A stretch of DNA of 33,915 nucleotides from an uncultured Clostridia bacterium (GCA_947625905.1 CANQQJ010000036.1:1-33915); one strand, 5' to 3'. Shown: positions 7,385 through 17,231, counted from the first letter of the stretch. Numbers and translations are program-made. Notes: generated from the sequence alone by a model not told the origin.

Positions 7385-8770
7385 TTACATTCCCATGCCG
7401 TGGGTCTTCATTCGTTTTTCGAGTTTGGTTCTGATGACCAAGAAGCAGCCCAGGTGGACCAGGAAGGTCATGAACCACGACAGGGGGTATGATATGTACA
7501 AATTCTGTATCGTGTGGAACTGCTCCGCTCGGAACACGGTGAATATCCACATTATCCTGATGCCGCACACGCCGATAAGCGACACGATCATCGGCATCAG
7601 CGAGTAGCCCACGCCGCGCAGCGCGCCCACCATGACGTCCATCATTCCGGCGGTGGCCTGGGTCCTGGCTATGATATTCAGGCGGTCGAGGCCCGCGCTG
7701 ACGACCTCGGGATTCGAGGTGTATATTCCGACCAGCGGCTTTCCGAACACGCAGACAAGATTTCCGAGCAGCAGTCCGACCACGGTCACGCAGACTTGTG
7801 CGTATACCACGGTTTTGTTTATCCTCTTCCATTTCATGGCGCCGAAGTTCTGGCTTGTGAACGTGACGGCGGCCTGATGGAACGCGTTCATCGCGATGTA
7901 CACAAACGACTCAAGATTCTGCGCCGCGGCGTTTCCCGCCATTATTATCGAGCCGAACGAGTTAACCGACGACTGGATAATAACGTTTGAGATCGAGAAC
8001 ATTATGCCCTGGAATCCCGCGGGCAGGCCGATCCTGAATATCGTCAAAAGCTTATCCTTGTCTATTCTGAGGGCTTTGAGGTGAAGGCGTATCGCGCCCT
8101 TTTCGCGCATCAAGCAGCGGGTGACCATATACGCCGAAACGCACTGGGATATAACTGTCGCCAGAGCGACGCCCGCCACGTCCATCTTGAATATGATAAC
8201 AAAGACCAGATTCAGCACAACGTTTATAACGCCGGCTGTTATCAGAAAATACAACGGCCGGCGCGTGTCGCCTATGCCGCGCAGTATGGCGCTGCCGAAA
8301 TTATATATCATCGTGGCGGTCATGCCCAGAAAATAAATTCTGAGATACAGCACCGCCAGAGGCAGCACCTCTGCGGGAGTCTGCATGAGCTCAAGTATCC
8401 ACTTGGCTCCGCCCACGCCTATCACAGTAAGCAAAATACCGCTCAGCAGGCTGAGCAGCATCGAGGTATGCACCGTTCTTGTCAGCGCCTTGATGTCCTT
8501 GGAGCCGAAAAATCTGGCTATCATAACGTTGGTCGCCACCGACAGACCGATAAACAAATTGGTTATCAGGCCGATGATCGAGGTGTTGGAGCCCACGGCC
8601 GCCAGTGAATTGTCTCCGGCGAATTTGCCCACCACCACGATATCCATCGCGTTGAACATGAGCTGAAGCACACCGCTGGCCATAAGGGGCGCTGAATACA
8701 GCAGCATCTTTTTGAGTATTGGACCGCTGCACATGTCCATTTCATAGCTTTTTGTATTGGTTTTGTTCAA
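7385..8770 (-). CDS. MATE family multidrug/Na+ efflux protein
   Basis: The 461-residue protein has twelve hydrophobic segments in two MatE halves. It starts with ILKKMLLYSAPLMASGVLQLMFNAMDIVVVGKF, a typical MATE first helix, and contains GDTRRPLYFLI at the end of the first half and GLPAGFQGIMFSISNVIIQ at the start of the second. Family members export cationic drugs or metabolites in exchange for Na+ or H+. The start is TTG at 8770, supported by GGAGGG (8777-8782) at 6-nt spacing; there is no suitable ATG. It begins 36 bp after ribF and is probably the last gene of the rimP operon, although an internal promoter cannot be excluded. Confidence 0.92.
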   Translation of the reverse strand: MNKTNTKSYEMDMCSGPILKKMLLYSAPLMASGVLQLMFNAMDIVVVGKFAGDNSLAAVGSNTSIIGLITNLFIGLSVATNVMIARFFGSKDIKALTRTVHTSMLLSLLSGILLTVIGVGGAKWILELMQTPAEVLPLAVLYLRIYFLGMTATMIYNFGSAILRGIGDTRRPLYFLITAGVINVVLNLVFVIIFKMDVAGVALATVISQCVSAYMVTRCLMREKGAIRLHLKALRIDKDKLLTIFRIGLPAGFQGIMFSISNVIIQSSVNSFGSIIMAGNAAAQNLESFVYIAMNAFHQAAVTFTSQNFGAMKWKRINKTVVYAQVCVTVVGLLLGNLVCVFGKPLVGIYTSNPEVVSAGLDRLNIIARTQATAGMMDVMVGALRGVGYSLMPMIVSLIGVCGIRIMWIFTVFRAEQFHTIQNLYISYPLSWFMTFLVHLGCFLVIRTKLEKRMKTHGMGM

Positions 8771-8806
8771 ATCGAACCCTCCAAATTATAGTAATCGGAA
8801 CCGCAC

Positions 8807-9760
8807 TCAGTCAGAGTTTGATTCCTTCTCGAAATATTCAAGCGCGGCTTTTTTGTCGCGCTCAAGCTGAGCCTCAAGTTCCTTGACGCCGCTGAACTTG
8901 ACGATCGGACGCAGGAATTTGCGGAACTCGATCTCTATCTCCCTGCCGTACAGATCTCCCTCGTGATCAAAGAGATAGGTCTCGATGCTCGGCTCGTCGG
9001 TGCCGACCGTGGGTTTGCCGCCCACATTTGTTATCGCTCGGTGCCACTTGCCGCAGACCTTGGCGCGGGTTATGTACACACCGAACTTTGGAACCACATG
9101 AAAATCGGGCAGCCTTATGTTGGCGGTCGGGAAGCCTATGCGGTGCCCAAGGCCCGCGCCGCGCTCGACTCGGCGGGTGACCGAAAAATACCTGCCCAGA
9201 TACATCGCCGCTTCCTCCATCTCGCCCGAGGCGATCAGCTGGCGTATCAGCGTGCTGGACACGGGGCAGTCGAGGCTTTTGCACTCGGCAATGCGGACCT
9301 TGATGCCGTGCTTTCCGCACAGCTCTTTGAGGTTCTCGGTGTTGCCCTTTCCGCGAAAGCCGTAGTGATAATTAAAGCCCGCGCACACAAACTTGGCGTC
9401 GAACTTTTCCACAAGATATTTTTCCACAAACTCGGTGTAGGGGATCTTCATATACTCCTGCGTGAACCGCTCGGCGATCACGATATCGACGCCGCGGTCG
9501 TAAAGTATCCTGAGCCGCTTTTTAAATAAGTTAACATTTTTTATGTCGGTATTGGTTATCACGCTTTTCGGTATGTTGCGGAACATGTACACCGCGGACT
9601 TGAGATTATTTTCACGGGCGTATTTCACGACCGTGTCGACTATCTCAAGGTGCCCCAGGTGCATGGCGTCAAACACCCCGAGAGCGACAGCGGTGTTTTT
9701 AAGTCTTAAATTGTCAAGGTCGTGCCGGTTGAACCACTCGTCCTGAGCGTAATATTCCAT
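8807..9760 (-). CDS. ribF: Bifunctional riboflavin kinase/FAD synthetase
   Basis: RibF phosphorylates riboflavin to FMN and adenylates FMN to FAD in the cytoplasm. The N-terminal adenylyltransferase half has GVFDAMHLGHLEIV (HxGH nucleotide site) and SSTLIRQLI near residue 170. The C-terminal flavokinase half has RVERGAGLGHRIGFPTANI, GVYITRA, TNVGGKPTVG and SIETYLFD. The length (317) is typical. The adenylyltransferase motif is slightly unusual (DAMH instead of DGVH, and GFNYHYGFRGKGN for the usual GxDFRFG). AAGGAG lies 7 nt before the ATG. It follows truB by 13 bp, as in Bacillus. Confidence 0.95.
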   Translation of the reverse strand: MEYYAQDEWFNRHDLDNLRLKNTAVALGVFDAMHLGHLEIVDTVVKYARENNLKSAVYMFRNIPKSVITNTDIKNVNLFKKRLRILYDRGVDIVIAERFTQEYMKIPYTEFVEKYLVEKFDAKFVCAGFNYHYGFRGKGNTENLKELCGKHGIKVRIAECKSLDCPVSSTLIRQLIASGEMEEAAMYLGRYFSVTRRVERGAGLGHRIGFPTANIRLPDFHVVPKFGVYITRAKVCGKWHRAITNVGGKPTVGTDEPSIETYLFDHEGDLYGREIEIEFRKFLRPIVKFSGVKELEAQLERDKKAALEYFEKESNSD

Positions 9761-9773
9761 TATATAAACTCCT

Positions 9774-10673
9774 TCAGTAAAACGTCTTTAAAATCGTAAA
9801 TCTGTTATTCTCGCGCTTTGAGAGCGTGAGAAAGTTATCGTTTTCGTCGTAAATTCTGTAAATTCCGCCTTCCTCGGTATTATCGGGCGCGTGGACTTTA
9901 ACGCCGTTTTTTACCATGGCGGCGGCTTTTGCGCCGAGCGCGACCGCCTTGTATTCCTCAAAGACCGCGTCGGTCGGCGTTAAATACGACATATCGCCGC
10001 GCTCCGTCATTTCGGCGATCTCATCCAAAGTGCGGCTTTCGGCGGCCGCAAATCTGCCGCTTCTCGTCCGCTTCAGGCCCGACATATGGGCGAAGCAGCC
10101 GAGCTCCTCGCCGATGTCCTCGCAGAGCGTTCTGATATATGTGCCCTTTGAGCATGAGACCCGCATGGAAAATCCGCGAACGCCGTCTTTAGGCTCGCAG
10201 TTAATAATTTCAATTTCGGATATACGGACCGCCCGAGGCTTTCTTTCGACCTCAACGCCTTGCCTGGCCAGCTCGTAGAGCTTTTTGCCTCCCATTTTTA
10301 TCGCCGAATACATGGGCGGCACCTGACTTATATCGCCGATGAATTTTTGCGCAGCCGCCTTTATATCGTCCTCGGTAAGCTCAAACGCGCTCATATCGGC
10401 GGTCTTTGTCGGCCGTCCCGAGGAATCCTGCGTGTCGGTGGCGCTGCCCAGAGTGACGCGCGCGATATATTCCTTATCCGACGCGGTCAGCATATCGGCG
10501 GCTTTTGTGGCGCGCCCGACGCACATCGGAAGCACGCCCTCGGCGTCCGGGTCGAGAGTTCCGGTGTGGCCGATCTTCTTCGTGCCCAACAGCCGTCTGA
10601 GACGGTTCACCACATCGTGGGAAGTCATACCGGGCGGCTTATACACGTTTATTATCCCGCTCAGCTGTGCCAT
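9774..10673 (-). CDS. truB: tRNA pseudouridine-55 synthase TruB
   Basis: TruB makes pseudouridine-55 in the tRNA T-loop. The 299-residue protein has GIINVYKPPGMTSHDVV, GHTGTLDPDAEGVLPMCVGRATK with the catalytic Asp, YIARVTLGSATDTQD, and CSKGTYIRTLCEDIGEELG. A short PUA-like tail (GAKAAAMVKNGVKV) follows. Its ATG overlaps the end of nrnA by 13 nt, so translation is probably coupled. AAAGGA lies in the nrnA coding sequence upstream. Confidence 0.96.
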   Translation of the reverse strand: MAQLSGIINVYKPPGMTSHDVVNRLRRLLGTKKIGHTGTLDPDAEGVLPMCVGRATKAADMLTASDKEYIARVTLGSATDTQDSSGRPTKTADMSAFELTEDDIKAAAQKFIGDISQVPPMYSAIKMGGKKLYELARQGVEVERKPRAVRISEIEIINCEPKDGVRGFSMRVSCSKGTYIRTLCEDIGEELGCFAHMSGLKRTRSGRFAAAESRTLDEIAEMTERGDMSYLTPTDAVFEEYKAVALGAKAAAMVKNGVKVHAPDNTEEGGIYRIYDENDNFLTLSKRENNRFTILKTFY

Positions 10674-11617
10674 CTTTTATCAAGTTCCTTTGAAAGCTCT
10701 TCCACGATCTCGTCAACGCTCTTGTCATACGCGCTGTAGCCGCTGGCGTGACAGTGTCCGCCGCCGCCGAAAACGGCCGCAAGCTCCGCTACGTCAATAT
10801 ACTCGTTCGAGCGCAGACTGACTTTGTATTCTCCGTTCTCGCGCCGCCTTATGTACACTCCGACTTCTATACCCTCAATACTTCCCGGGATATTTACTAT
10901 CCCGGTCGTCTCCGGTTCGGTTATGCCGGCGCGGCTCATATCCTCGTCCGAAATATAAACCACCGCGGCCCTGCCCCCGCAGATTATCCTGAGCTTTTCC
11001 AGAGCGGTGCGCATCAGGCTGTAATATCCGACCGACTTGGTTGTGAACAGCTCACGCGACATGCGCGCGAAGTCTATCCCGATATCTATCAGCGCGGCGG
11101 CCGTCCTCAAAGTATTGCCCGTCACGTTGGTGTATTTGAAATTCCCCGTGTCGGTCACAAGGCCGATATAGATGTTTGACGCGATGTCGCGGGTGATCTC
11201 CGCGTCCATCTCCCGAAGCAGCATATAGATCAGCTCACAGGTCGATGAGATCTCAGTGAACACCGTGCAGCTGCTCGCGAAGGTCTTATGCGTGATATGG
11301 TGGTCTATGGCAACCGTGTTGGGGTGGCTCAAAAACGCGTCCTTATAAACGTCAAGCCTTTGGGCATCGGCGCAGTCAAGCGCCGCCAAAAGGTCGCAGT
11401 CCTCGATCTCAAGCGATGGGTCATCGCCTCTGACAACCAGCGCGCTCGCCTGAGCGTCGGACAGCTCGGGCAGAAAAACCCGCGTCCGCTTGCCCATACG
11501 GTTGAGCGCGAGGCTGAGCGCGTACGCGCTGCCCATCGCGTCGCCGTCCGGGTGGGTATGCACGAACATACCCACCTTGGATGAATTTTCTAAAATCGGT
11601 ATAAGCTGTTTAAACAT
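10661..11617 (-). CDS. nrnA: DHH/DHHA1 nanoRNase/pAp phosphatase NrnA
   Basis: NrnA degrades 2-5 nt RNA fragments and dephosphorylates pAp, using two divalent metals. Visible motifs are HTHPDGDAMGSAYAL (metal ligands), the DCADAQRL aspartate, AIDHHITHKTF (the DHH signature), LVTDTGNFKYTNV and a C-terminal DHHA1 substrate loop GGGGHCHASGY. The length of 318 residues is normal. GAGAGG lies 7 nt before the ATG, 21 bp after rbfA. The position between rbfA and truB is conserved in Firmicutes. Confidence 0.95.
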   Translation of the reverse strand: MFKQLIPILENSSKVGMFVHTHPDGDAMGSAYALSLALNRMGKRTRVFLPELSDAQASALVVRGDDPSLEIEDCDLLAALDCADAQRLDVYKDAFLSHPNTVAIDHHITHKTFASSCTVFTEISSTCELIYMLLREMDAEITRDIASNIYIGLVTDTGNFKYTNVTGNTLRTAAALIDIGIDFARMSRELFTTKSVGYYSLMRTALEKLRIICGGRAAVVYISDEDMSRAGITEPETTGIVNIPGSIEGIEVGVYIRRRENGEYKVSLRSNEYIDVAELAAVFGGGGHCHASGYSAYDKSVDEIVEELSKELDKRWHS

Positions 11618-11638
11618 TTAACTACCTCTCAAATCGGT

Positions 11639-11977
11639 CTACAGGTCCCGCAAGATTTGGCTGATATGAGCGCCGTACTCTATGCTGTCATCCTCCACAA
11701 AGGTGAACTCGGGAGTCTGTCTCAGGTTGACGCGGCGGCTGATCTCTTTTCTGATATAGCCGCTCGCGCTCTTTAGCGCCGCGAACGCGTCTTTTTTGAC
11801 TTTTTCGCCGCCCATAACGCTGATGCCGGCTTTCGCGTACTTTAAGTCCTTGGTTACCCGCACCGATATAACGGATATCATCTGCGGTATCCTCGGGTCT
11901 TTGAGCTCGCGTATTATCGACGAAAGCTCTCTCTTTATCTCCTCTGAGACCCTGTCGGTTCTGCTGTAATTTGCCAT
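11639..11977 (-). CDS. rbfA: 30S ribosome-binding factor RbfA
   Basis: RbfA assists late maturation of the 30S subunit and the 16S rRNA 5' end. The 112-residue protein carries the KH-like family pattern: RVSEEIKRELSSIIREL, DPRIPQMISVISVRVTKDLKYAKAGISVMG, and the end RQTPEFTFVEDDSIEYGAHISQILRDL. GGAGG precedes the ATG by 9 nt. It is 20 bp downstream of infB. Confidence 0.96.
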   Translation of the reverse strand: MANYSRTDRVSEEIKRELSSIIRELKDPRIPQMISVISVRVTKDLKYAKAGISVMGGEKVKKDAFAALKSASGYIRKEISRRVNLRQTPEFTFVEDDSIEYGAHISQILRDL

Positions 11978-11997
11978 ATATTTTTCCTCCGATTAAT

Positions 11998-14265
11998 TTA
12001 CTCGGGTTCCACCTGCGCCATAATATACGCTTCGATAACGTCTCCGTCCTTGATGTCGTTATAATTGCTGATGCTGAGACCGCACTCGTAACCGGCGTTG
12101 ACCTCGCGGACGTCGTCCTTGAATCTCTTGAGCGAGGCGAGCTCGCCCTCGTGGATAACGATGCCGTCGCGCACAACGCGCACAAGACTGTCGCGTCTGA
12201 TTTTTCCGTCGGTGACATAAGCTCCGCCTATCGTGCCGACGCCCGAGACCTTGAACGTGGTCCTGATCTCCACGTGTCCGGTGATCTCCTCGCGGAACGT
12301 GGGCTCCAGCATACCCTTCATGGCCTTTTCTATATCCTCTATCGCGTCGTAGATCACGCGGTACATGCGCAGATCGACATCCGAATCCTCTGCCGCGGCG
12401 CTTGCGCCCGCCGTGGGACGAACGTTAAAGCCGACAATAATCGCGTTCGACGCGCTGGCGAGCATGACGTCGGACTCGGTTATGGCGCCAACAGCGCCGT
12501 GGATAACCGAGACGCGGACCTCGTCGTTAGAGATACGCTCAAGCGACTGCTTGACCGCCTCGACGCTGCCCTGAACGTCGGCCTTGACGATGATATTCAG
12601 TTCCTTCATCTTTCCCGCCTCGATCTGCTCAAACAAGTTGTCGAGCGAGATAGCGGTGTTCGCCGTCAAGCGTTCCTGCTTCTCCTTGAACTTTCGGTTC
12701 TCAACGACCGCGCGGGCGCGGCGCTCGTCACTTACGACATAGAACTCGTCGCCGCCCTCGGGGACCTCGGAAAGGCCCAGTATCTCGACCGGTATCGAGG
12801 GGCCAGCCTTTTTGACCGACTTGCCCTTGTCGTTGTTCATGGCGCGCACTCTGCCCATCGCGGTTCCGGCGACCACCAGATCGCCCACGCGCAGGGTTCC
12901 GTTCTGGACCAGAACGGTCGCGACCGAACCGCGGCCCTTGTCGAGCTGCGACTCTATGACCGTGCCCTTGGCCTTTCTGTCGGGATTGGCTTTAAGCTCC
13001 TTCATCTCGGCCACCAGCAGCACCATCTCAAGCAGCTGCTGTATGTTCTGCTTTTTCTTTGCCGAGATCTCTACGCATATCGTGTCGCCGCCCCATTCCT
13101 CGGGAACCAGGTTATGCTCCATGAGCTCCTGCTTTACGCGCTCGGGGTTGGCGCCTTCCTTATCTATTTTGTTTATCGCCACGATTATCGAAACGTTCGC
13201 GGCTTTAGCGTGGTTTATAGCCTCGACCGTCTGAGGCATGATTCCGTCGTCGGCCGCCACTACCAGTATGGCTATGTCGGTCACCAGCGCGCCTCTCGCG
13301 CGCATCGCGGTGAACGCCTCATGTCCGGGCGTGTCGAGGAAGGTTATCTTCTTGTCGCCCACGCGGACGCGGTGAGCGCCGATATGCTGCGTGATTCCGC
13401 CGAACTCGCCCTCGGTCACGTTGGTGTGCCTTATGGCGTCGAGCAGCGACGTCTTGCCGTGATCGACGTGGCCCATGACCACAACGACCGGAGAGCGCGG
13501 CTTCAGCTGCTCGGGTGAATCCTCGAAGTCATCAAATAGTTTCTCCTCTTCGGTGAGAATTATTTCTTTTTCGTATGTGCCGCCCATTTCCTCAACGATC
13601 AGCGAGGCGGTGTCAAAGTCGATCGTCTCGTTGACCGTCGCCATGATACCCAAAAGCATAAGCTTTTTGATGATCTCGGCGGGGGATTTTTTCATCCTGC
13701 TCGCAAGCTCGCCCGCGGTGATCTCGTTCGGTATGAGAACATGGATCGGCTCTTCTTTTTTCTTTTTCTTTTCAACCTTTTTGAAAACGTTTTCGGGCTT
13801 GCGCTTCTGCTTTGTGCTGTGCTGCTGGCGCTGCTGCTGTTTCTTTTTCTGGTTTATCTTCTGCTTTTTGTCGCCCTGCTTAACGTTTTCGGGTATAAGC
13901 TCTTCTATTTTTTCATCGTCTATGCGGTCAAGATCGACGTTGTTGACTCTGGTATCGACCGTTCTGGTCTTTCTGCCGATCTCGATCTCGGTCATGGGCG
14001 CGAAGTCGCGCTCCACCTCCTGAGTCTCGCCTTTGTCCTGCTTCTTGCGCAGAGGCTGCTCCTTTTTGACCTTCTTCTCTATGACAGAGAAGTTTTTCGC
14101 CATATTTTTCTGGGTGAGATACTCAAAAATCACGTCCAGCTCATACTCGTTTAAGGCGCTCATGTGATTTTTGGTCGAAACGCCGTAATCGTGCAGTATT
14201 TTCACGATATCCTTGCTCGGAAAACCGAAGATCTTGGATAACTCATAAGCTCGTATTTTTTCCAT
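11998..14265 (-). CDS. infB: Translation initiation factor IF-2
   Basis: IF-2 is the GTPase that places fMet-tRNA on the 30S subunit and promotes subunit joining. In order: an N-terminal IF2N-type module ([33 protein letters not shown]), a basic low-complexity linker (about 105-175, rich in K and Q), a second IF2N module ([31 protein letters not shown]), a G domain from about residue 258 with [23 protein letters not shown] and NKIDK, then domains II-IV ending in [22 protein letters not shown]. It has 755 residues. The start overlaps the end of ylxQ by 23 nt; AAAGGG lies about 12 nt upstream of the ATG. Confidence 0.98.
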   Translation of the reverse strand: MEKIRAYELSKIFGFPSKDIVKILHDYGVSTKNHMSALNEYELDVIFEYLTQKNMAKNFSVIEKKVKKEQPLRKKQDKGETQEVERDFAPMTEIEIGRKTRTVDTRVNNVDLDRIDDEKIEELIPENVKQGDKKQKINQKKKQQQRQQHSTKQKRKPENVFKKVEKKKKKEEPIHVLIPNEITAGELASRMKKSPAEIIKKLMLLGIMATVNETIDFDTASLIVEEMGGTYEKEIILTEEEKLFDDFEDSPEQLKPRSPVVVVMGHVDHGKTSLLDAIRHTNVTEGEFGGITQHIGAHRVRVGDKKITFLDTPGHEAFTAMRARGALVTDIAILVVAADDGIMPQTVEAINHAKAANVSIIVAINKIDKEGANPERVKQELMEHNLVPEEWGGDTICVEISAKKKQNIQQLLEMVLLVAEMKELKANPDRKAKGTVIESQLDKGRGSVATVLVQNGTLRVGDLVVAGTAMGRVRAMNNDKGKSVKKAGPSIPVEILGLSEVPEGGDEFYVVSDERRARAVVENRKFKEKQERLTANTAISLDNLFEQIEAGKMKELNIIVKADVQGSVEAVKQSLERISNDEVRVSVIHGAVGAITESDVMLASASNAIIVGFNVRPTAGASAAAEDSDVDLRMYRVIYDAIEDIEKAMKGMLEPTFREEITGHVEIRTTFKVSGVGTIGGAYVTDGKIRRDSLVRVVRDGIVIHEGELASLKRFKDDVREVNAGYECGLSISNYNDIKDGDVIEAYIMAQVEPE

Positions 14266-14599
14266 TATTTACATCAACCCTTTCTGCTAACTCTTTTATG
14301 CGCTCCGCGAACCCTTTGTCCGTTACCGCGGCCGTCACCGCGTATTCTCTGCCGATCGCGGCTCCGAATCGGCCGCGTCCGCAAAGAGTGATGATCGGGA
14401 TCCCCCTGCTTTTGCACATATTCCTGTATTTTTTGACGGTATTTTCAGAGGCGTCGTCGCTCATCAATACCAAACACGCCTTGTTTCTCTTTAAGGCCTC
14501 GGCGGTCATTGCGTCTCCCGCCGCCAGCTTTCCGGCTCTCACGCAGAGCCCTATAAAACCAAGCAGATTTTTAAATTCGCGCGTTTCGGCGCTATCCAT
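14243..14599 (-). CDS. ylxQ: L7Ae-family RNA-binding protein YlxQ
   Basis: This 118-residue protein belongs to the L7Ae/L30e/S12e family of kink-turn RNA binders. It contains [51 protein letters not shown] and a C-terminal [28 protein letters not shown], the normal YlxQ order. Its cellular RNA target is not settled. It overlaps ylxR by 8 nt and infB by 23 nt, so the three are translationally coupled. Confidence 0.92.
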   Translation of the reverse strand: MDSAETREFKNLLGFIGLCVRAGKLAAGDAMTAEALKRNKACLVLMSDDASENTVKKYRNMCKSRGIPIITLCGRGRFGAAIGREYAVTAAVTDKGFAERIKELAERVDVNNGKNTSL

Positions 14600-14840
14600 T
14601 ATCGACCGCCTCCGCTCTCAGCCTGTCGTACAGCTCCGGCTCGATCCTGCGCCGAAAGCTCCGCTCGAGGACTTTTTTTCTTTGGGCGTCGGGCAGGCAG
14701 CCGCCGCATATATACAGTCCGCGGCACTGCGCCTTCTGCTCTTTGTCAACGCAGATGCCGCCGTCCGCGGTTTCCACAATGCGGATGAGCTCCCGCTTTT
14801 CAAAGCGGCCCCTGCACGCCGCGCACATTCTTATCGGCAT
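14592..14840 (-). CDS. ylxR: YlxR (DUF448) RNA-binding protein
   Basis: The 82-residue protein has the family hallmark MPIRMCAACRGRFEKRELIRIV, then DKEQKAQCRGLYICGGCLPDAQRKK with two further Cys positions, and a basic C-terminus. YlxR is a small nucleic-acid-binding protein associated with RNase P or nucleoid regulation in some Firmicutes. Its ATG shares one base with the nusA stop codon (TAATG), which suggests translational coupling. Confidence 0.93.
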   Translation of the reverse strand: MPIRMCAACRGRFEKRELIRIVETADGGICVDKEQKAQCRGLYICGGCLPDAQRKKVLERSFRRRIEPELYDRLRAEAVDNG

Positions 14841-15952
14841 TATTTATCCCTGCCGAGTATCTCGGCGACCTCGCTTTCCATGTCCTCCTCGGACGAAACG
14901 GTTGTTTCGCTCTCCTCGCCTATCTGCTCGTCGGGCAGAGCGCTGAGGTCTATCTTCCAGCCGGTGAGACGCGCCGCCAGGCGGACGTTCTGACCCTCGC
15001 GGCCGATGGCGAGCGAGAGCTGGCTCTCGGGCACCACTACCTTGCACATCTTCTCGTCGGGCAAAACGCTTATCGAAACGACCTCCGCCGGGCTCAGCGC
15101 GTTTGACACGAATTCCGCCGGATCGTCGCTGTATCTGATTATGTCTATCTTCTCGCCGCGCAGCTCGTCGATTACGTTCTGGACCCTCATGCCCTTGGGG
15201 CCGATGCAGGTGCCGACCGGATCGACGTTATTGACCGTGGACGCGACCGCGATCTTTGACCTGGAGCCCGCCTCGCGGGAAATTCCCTTAAACTCGATAA
15301 TTCCCTGGGCTATCTCCGGGACCTCAAGCTCGAAAAGACATCTTACCAGTCCGGGATGCGAGCGCGAAACGACCAGATGCGCGCCCTTCACGCTGTCAGC
15401 TATCTCCACGACAAACACCTTGTAGCGCTCTCCGACCTTGTAATTATCGTGCTTTACCTGCTCGTTTGTCATAAGCACCGACTCGGTGCCGTCGATATCC
15501 AGCATAACGTTTCTGCGGTCGATCTTTCTGACAATCGCGTTGGCGATGTTGTTCTCACGGCCGCTGTACTCGTCTACCATCTTTTCTCTTTCGGCCTCGC
15601 GTATCCTCTGAAAAACGACCTGACGCGCGGTCTGAGCCGCTATCCTGCCGAACGACGAGGGGGTCACCTCGAACTCCACAACGTCGCCCACCTCGTACTC
15701 GGGCTTTATGTCGCGGGCGTCGAGCACCGATATCTCGGTTTCTCTGTCCTCAACTTCCTCAACCACATTTTTTCTCGCGTAGATCTTTATTTCGCCGTCC
15801 TCGGAATACTTTACGTTTATATCCGAGACCGCACCGAAATTCTTTTTGTAGGCGGAGATCAGCGCGCTGGACAAAGCGTCAAGCACGATATCCTTGCTTA
15901 TGCCTTTTTCCTCCTCGATCTCATCCAATAAGTTAAAAAGCTCTGAACTCAT
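14840..15952 (-). CDS. nusA: Transcription termination/antitermination factor NusA
   Basis: NusA binds RNA polymerase and controls pausing, termination and antitermination. The 370-residue protein has an N-terminal polymerase-binding domain (LFNLLDEIEEEKGISKDIVLDALSSALISAYKK), an S1 domain, and two KH domains with GSRSKIAVAS and the second GREGQNVRLAARLTGWKIDL. It lacks the acidic repeats found in gamma-proteobacterial NusA, as is usual for Firmicutes. The spacing from GAGAGG to the ATG is long (13 nt), so initiation may be weak. It is 49 bp downstream of rimP. Confidence 0.98.
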   Translation of the reverse strand: MSSELFNLLDEIEEEKGISKDIVLDALSSALISAYKKNFGAVSDINVKYSEDGEIKIYARKNVVEEVEDRETEISVLDARDIKPEYEVGDVVEFEVTPSSFGRIAAQTARQVVFQRIREAEREKMVDEYSGRENNIANAIVRKIDRRNVMLDIDGTESVLMTNEQVKHDNYKVGERYKVFVVEIADSVKGAHLVVSRSHPGLVRCLFELEVPEIAQGIIEFKGISREAGSRSKIAVASTVNNVDPVGTCIGPKGMRVQNVIDELRGEKIDIIRYSDDPAEFVSNALSPAEVVSISVLPDEKMCKVVVPESQLSLAIGREGQNVRLAARLTGWKIDLSALPDEQIGEESETTVSSEEDMESEVAEILGRDK

Positions 15953-16001
15953 TTTTCTGAAACATCCTCTCTTTATTTAGTTTTGCACGGGCGGCATTAG
16001 G

Positions 16002-16466
16002 CTAAAAGTCAAAGTGAATATTGGCTCTCGCCGCGTCCGTCCTCGGTATTGTTATTTTCTCACCGCCAATGTCAACGGTTAAATTATTTTCATCATCTAT
16101 CGAAACCAGCGTTCCGGTGAGCAGCTTGCTCCCGTTTACCGCCTTGTACAAATGAATGTCGACCGTCTCGCCGACCGCCTTTTCAAAATGCTCTCTGTGG
16201 CGCAGCCGCCGCTCTATGCCCGGCGACGACACCTCGAGATAATAATTCTGGGGTATAGGGTCGCGCTTATCGAGGATCTCGCCGATCTTCCGCGAATAAT
16301 CCTCGCACTCGTCAATGCTGATTCCGCCCGGCTTATCCAAAAAAATTCTCAAAAAGCGGGAGCCGCCCTCCTTTGCGAACTCCACATCGTAGATCTCAAG
16401 TCCGCTGTCCGCGGCGGGCTTCTGCGCCAGGTCATAAACGATTTTTTCGGTTTTGCTTAATTGCAT
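16002..16466 (-). CDS. rimP: Ribosome maturation factor RimP
   Basis: RimP acts in 30S subunit assembly. The 154-residue protein has GLEIYDVEFAKEGGSRFLRIFLDKPGGISIDECEDYSRKIGEILD, YYLEVSSPGIERRLRHREHFEKAVGETVDIHLYK, and the Sm-like C-terminal domain (LTGTLVSIDDENNLTVDIGGEKITIPRTDAARANIHFDF). AAAGG lies upstream of the ATG. It is the first gene of the long nusA-infB operon; its leader carries a strong hairpin. Confidence 0.96.
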   Translation of the reverse strand: MQLSKTEKIVYDLAQKPAADSGLEIYDVEFAKEGGSRFLRIFLDKPGGISIDECEDYSRKIGEILDKRDPIPQNYYLEVSSPGIERRLRHREHFEKAVGETVDIHLYKAVNGSKLLTGTLVSIDDENNLTVDIGGEKITIPRTDAARANIHFDF

Positions 16467-16484
16467 AATACCAACCTTTCAATA

Positions 16485-16514
16485 CTAAAGAGTGAGGTCT
16501 CCCTCACTCTTTAG
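16485..16514 (-). other. Perfect 13-bp hairpin in the rimP leader
   Basis: CTAAAGAGTGAGG (16485-16497) and its exact complement (16502-16514) form a stem with a 4-nt loop. It lies in the roughly 65-nt 5' UTR of rimP, only a few bases upstream of the AAAGG ribosome-binding site. No T tract follows on the minus strand, so it is not an ordinary terminator. A role in mRNA stability, ribosome access or autoregulation is inference. Confidence 0.75.
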
Positions 16515-16539
16515 CCGATATTCTACATACAACATATCT

Positions 16540-16568
16540 ATGTTACCACATAACCCCGGATTTGTCAA
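16540..16568 (-). promoter_or_regulatory. Sigma-A promoter of the rimP-nusA-infB operon
   Basis: TTGACA (16568-16563), a 17-nt spacer and TAACAT (16545-16540) on the minus strand. Transcription would start near 16533, between nrdR and rimP. Confidence 0.75.
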
Positions 16569-16601
16569 GGGTTTTTAAAGGAATTTTTTGAAAAGTCCTT
16601 C

Positions 16602-17060
16602 TTATCCGCGCTTTTCTGTCAGCTTTTTCAGCTCCTCCTGGAACGTTTCTATGTCTTTAAACTGCTTGTAAACCGAGGCGAAACGCACATACGCCACCTC
16701 GTCGATATCACGCAGCATTTCCATGACCATCTCGCCGATCTTTTCGCTCGACACCTCGCGCTGGAGCGTGTTATGGAGCCTGCTCTCTATCTCGCTCACC
16801 ATGGCGTCCACGGTCTGCATCGGCACGGGACGGCTGGCGCACGCGCTCAGAATTCCCCGCTCCAACTTGTCTCTGTCAAAGCTCTGTCTTGACTTGTCCT
16901 TCTTCACAACGATTATCGGAACGCTTTCCACCTTCTCGTAAGTGGTGAAGCGCTTGCCGCAGTTTAAGCACTCGCGCCTGCGTCTTATGGCCGTGCCGTC
17001 GTCTGTCGAGCGCGAATCCACGACCTTGCTGTCACATGAACCGCAATACATACAACGCAT
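16602..17060 (-). CDS. nrdR: Transcriptional repressor NrdR
   Basis: NrdR represses ribonucleotide reductase genes through an N-terminal zinc ribbon and an ATP-cone. The 152-residue protein has C-x2-C pairs in [17 protein letters not shown] and [13 protein letters not shown], then the ATP-cone ([71 protein letters not shown]). GGGAGAGG precedes the ATG. It has its own promoter. No ribonucleotide reductase gene is in the window. Confidence 0.97.
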   Translation of the reverse strand: MRCMYCGSCDSKVVDSRSTDDGTAIRRRRECLNCGKRFTTYEKVESVPIIVVKKDKSRQSFDRDKLERGILSACASRPVPMQTVDAMVSEIESRLHNTLQREVSSEKIGEMVMEMLRDIDEVAYVRFASVYKQFKDIETFQEELKKLTEKRG

Positions 17061-17108
17061 ATATATCCTCTCCCTGTCGGTATTTACTAACCGTATTTTA
17101 ACACAAAC

Positions 17109-17137
17109 ATTATATATTATGAGATTTAATTTGTAAA
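17109..17137 (-). promoter_or_regulatory. Promoter of nrdR
   Basis: TTTACA (17137-17132), a 17-nt spacer and TATAAT (17114-17109) on the minus strand. Transcription would start near 17102, about 41 nt before the nrdR ATG. Confidence 0.7.
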
Positions 17138-17231
17138 GTTGTTAACTGATTTGTCACATAAACGTAAACTATTTTTAAATTTGCGGGATATTTTTTATCG
17201 TTTGGGAAAAACTGTATTCGGAGGTGATATT

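Noticed and set aside
11971..13518. 515-codon frame antisense to infB
   Set aside because: It is a shadow of the GC-rich third-codon positions of infB, with no ribosome-binding site or domain.
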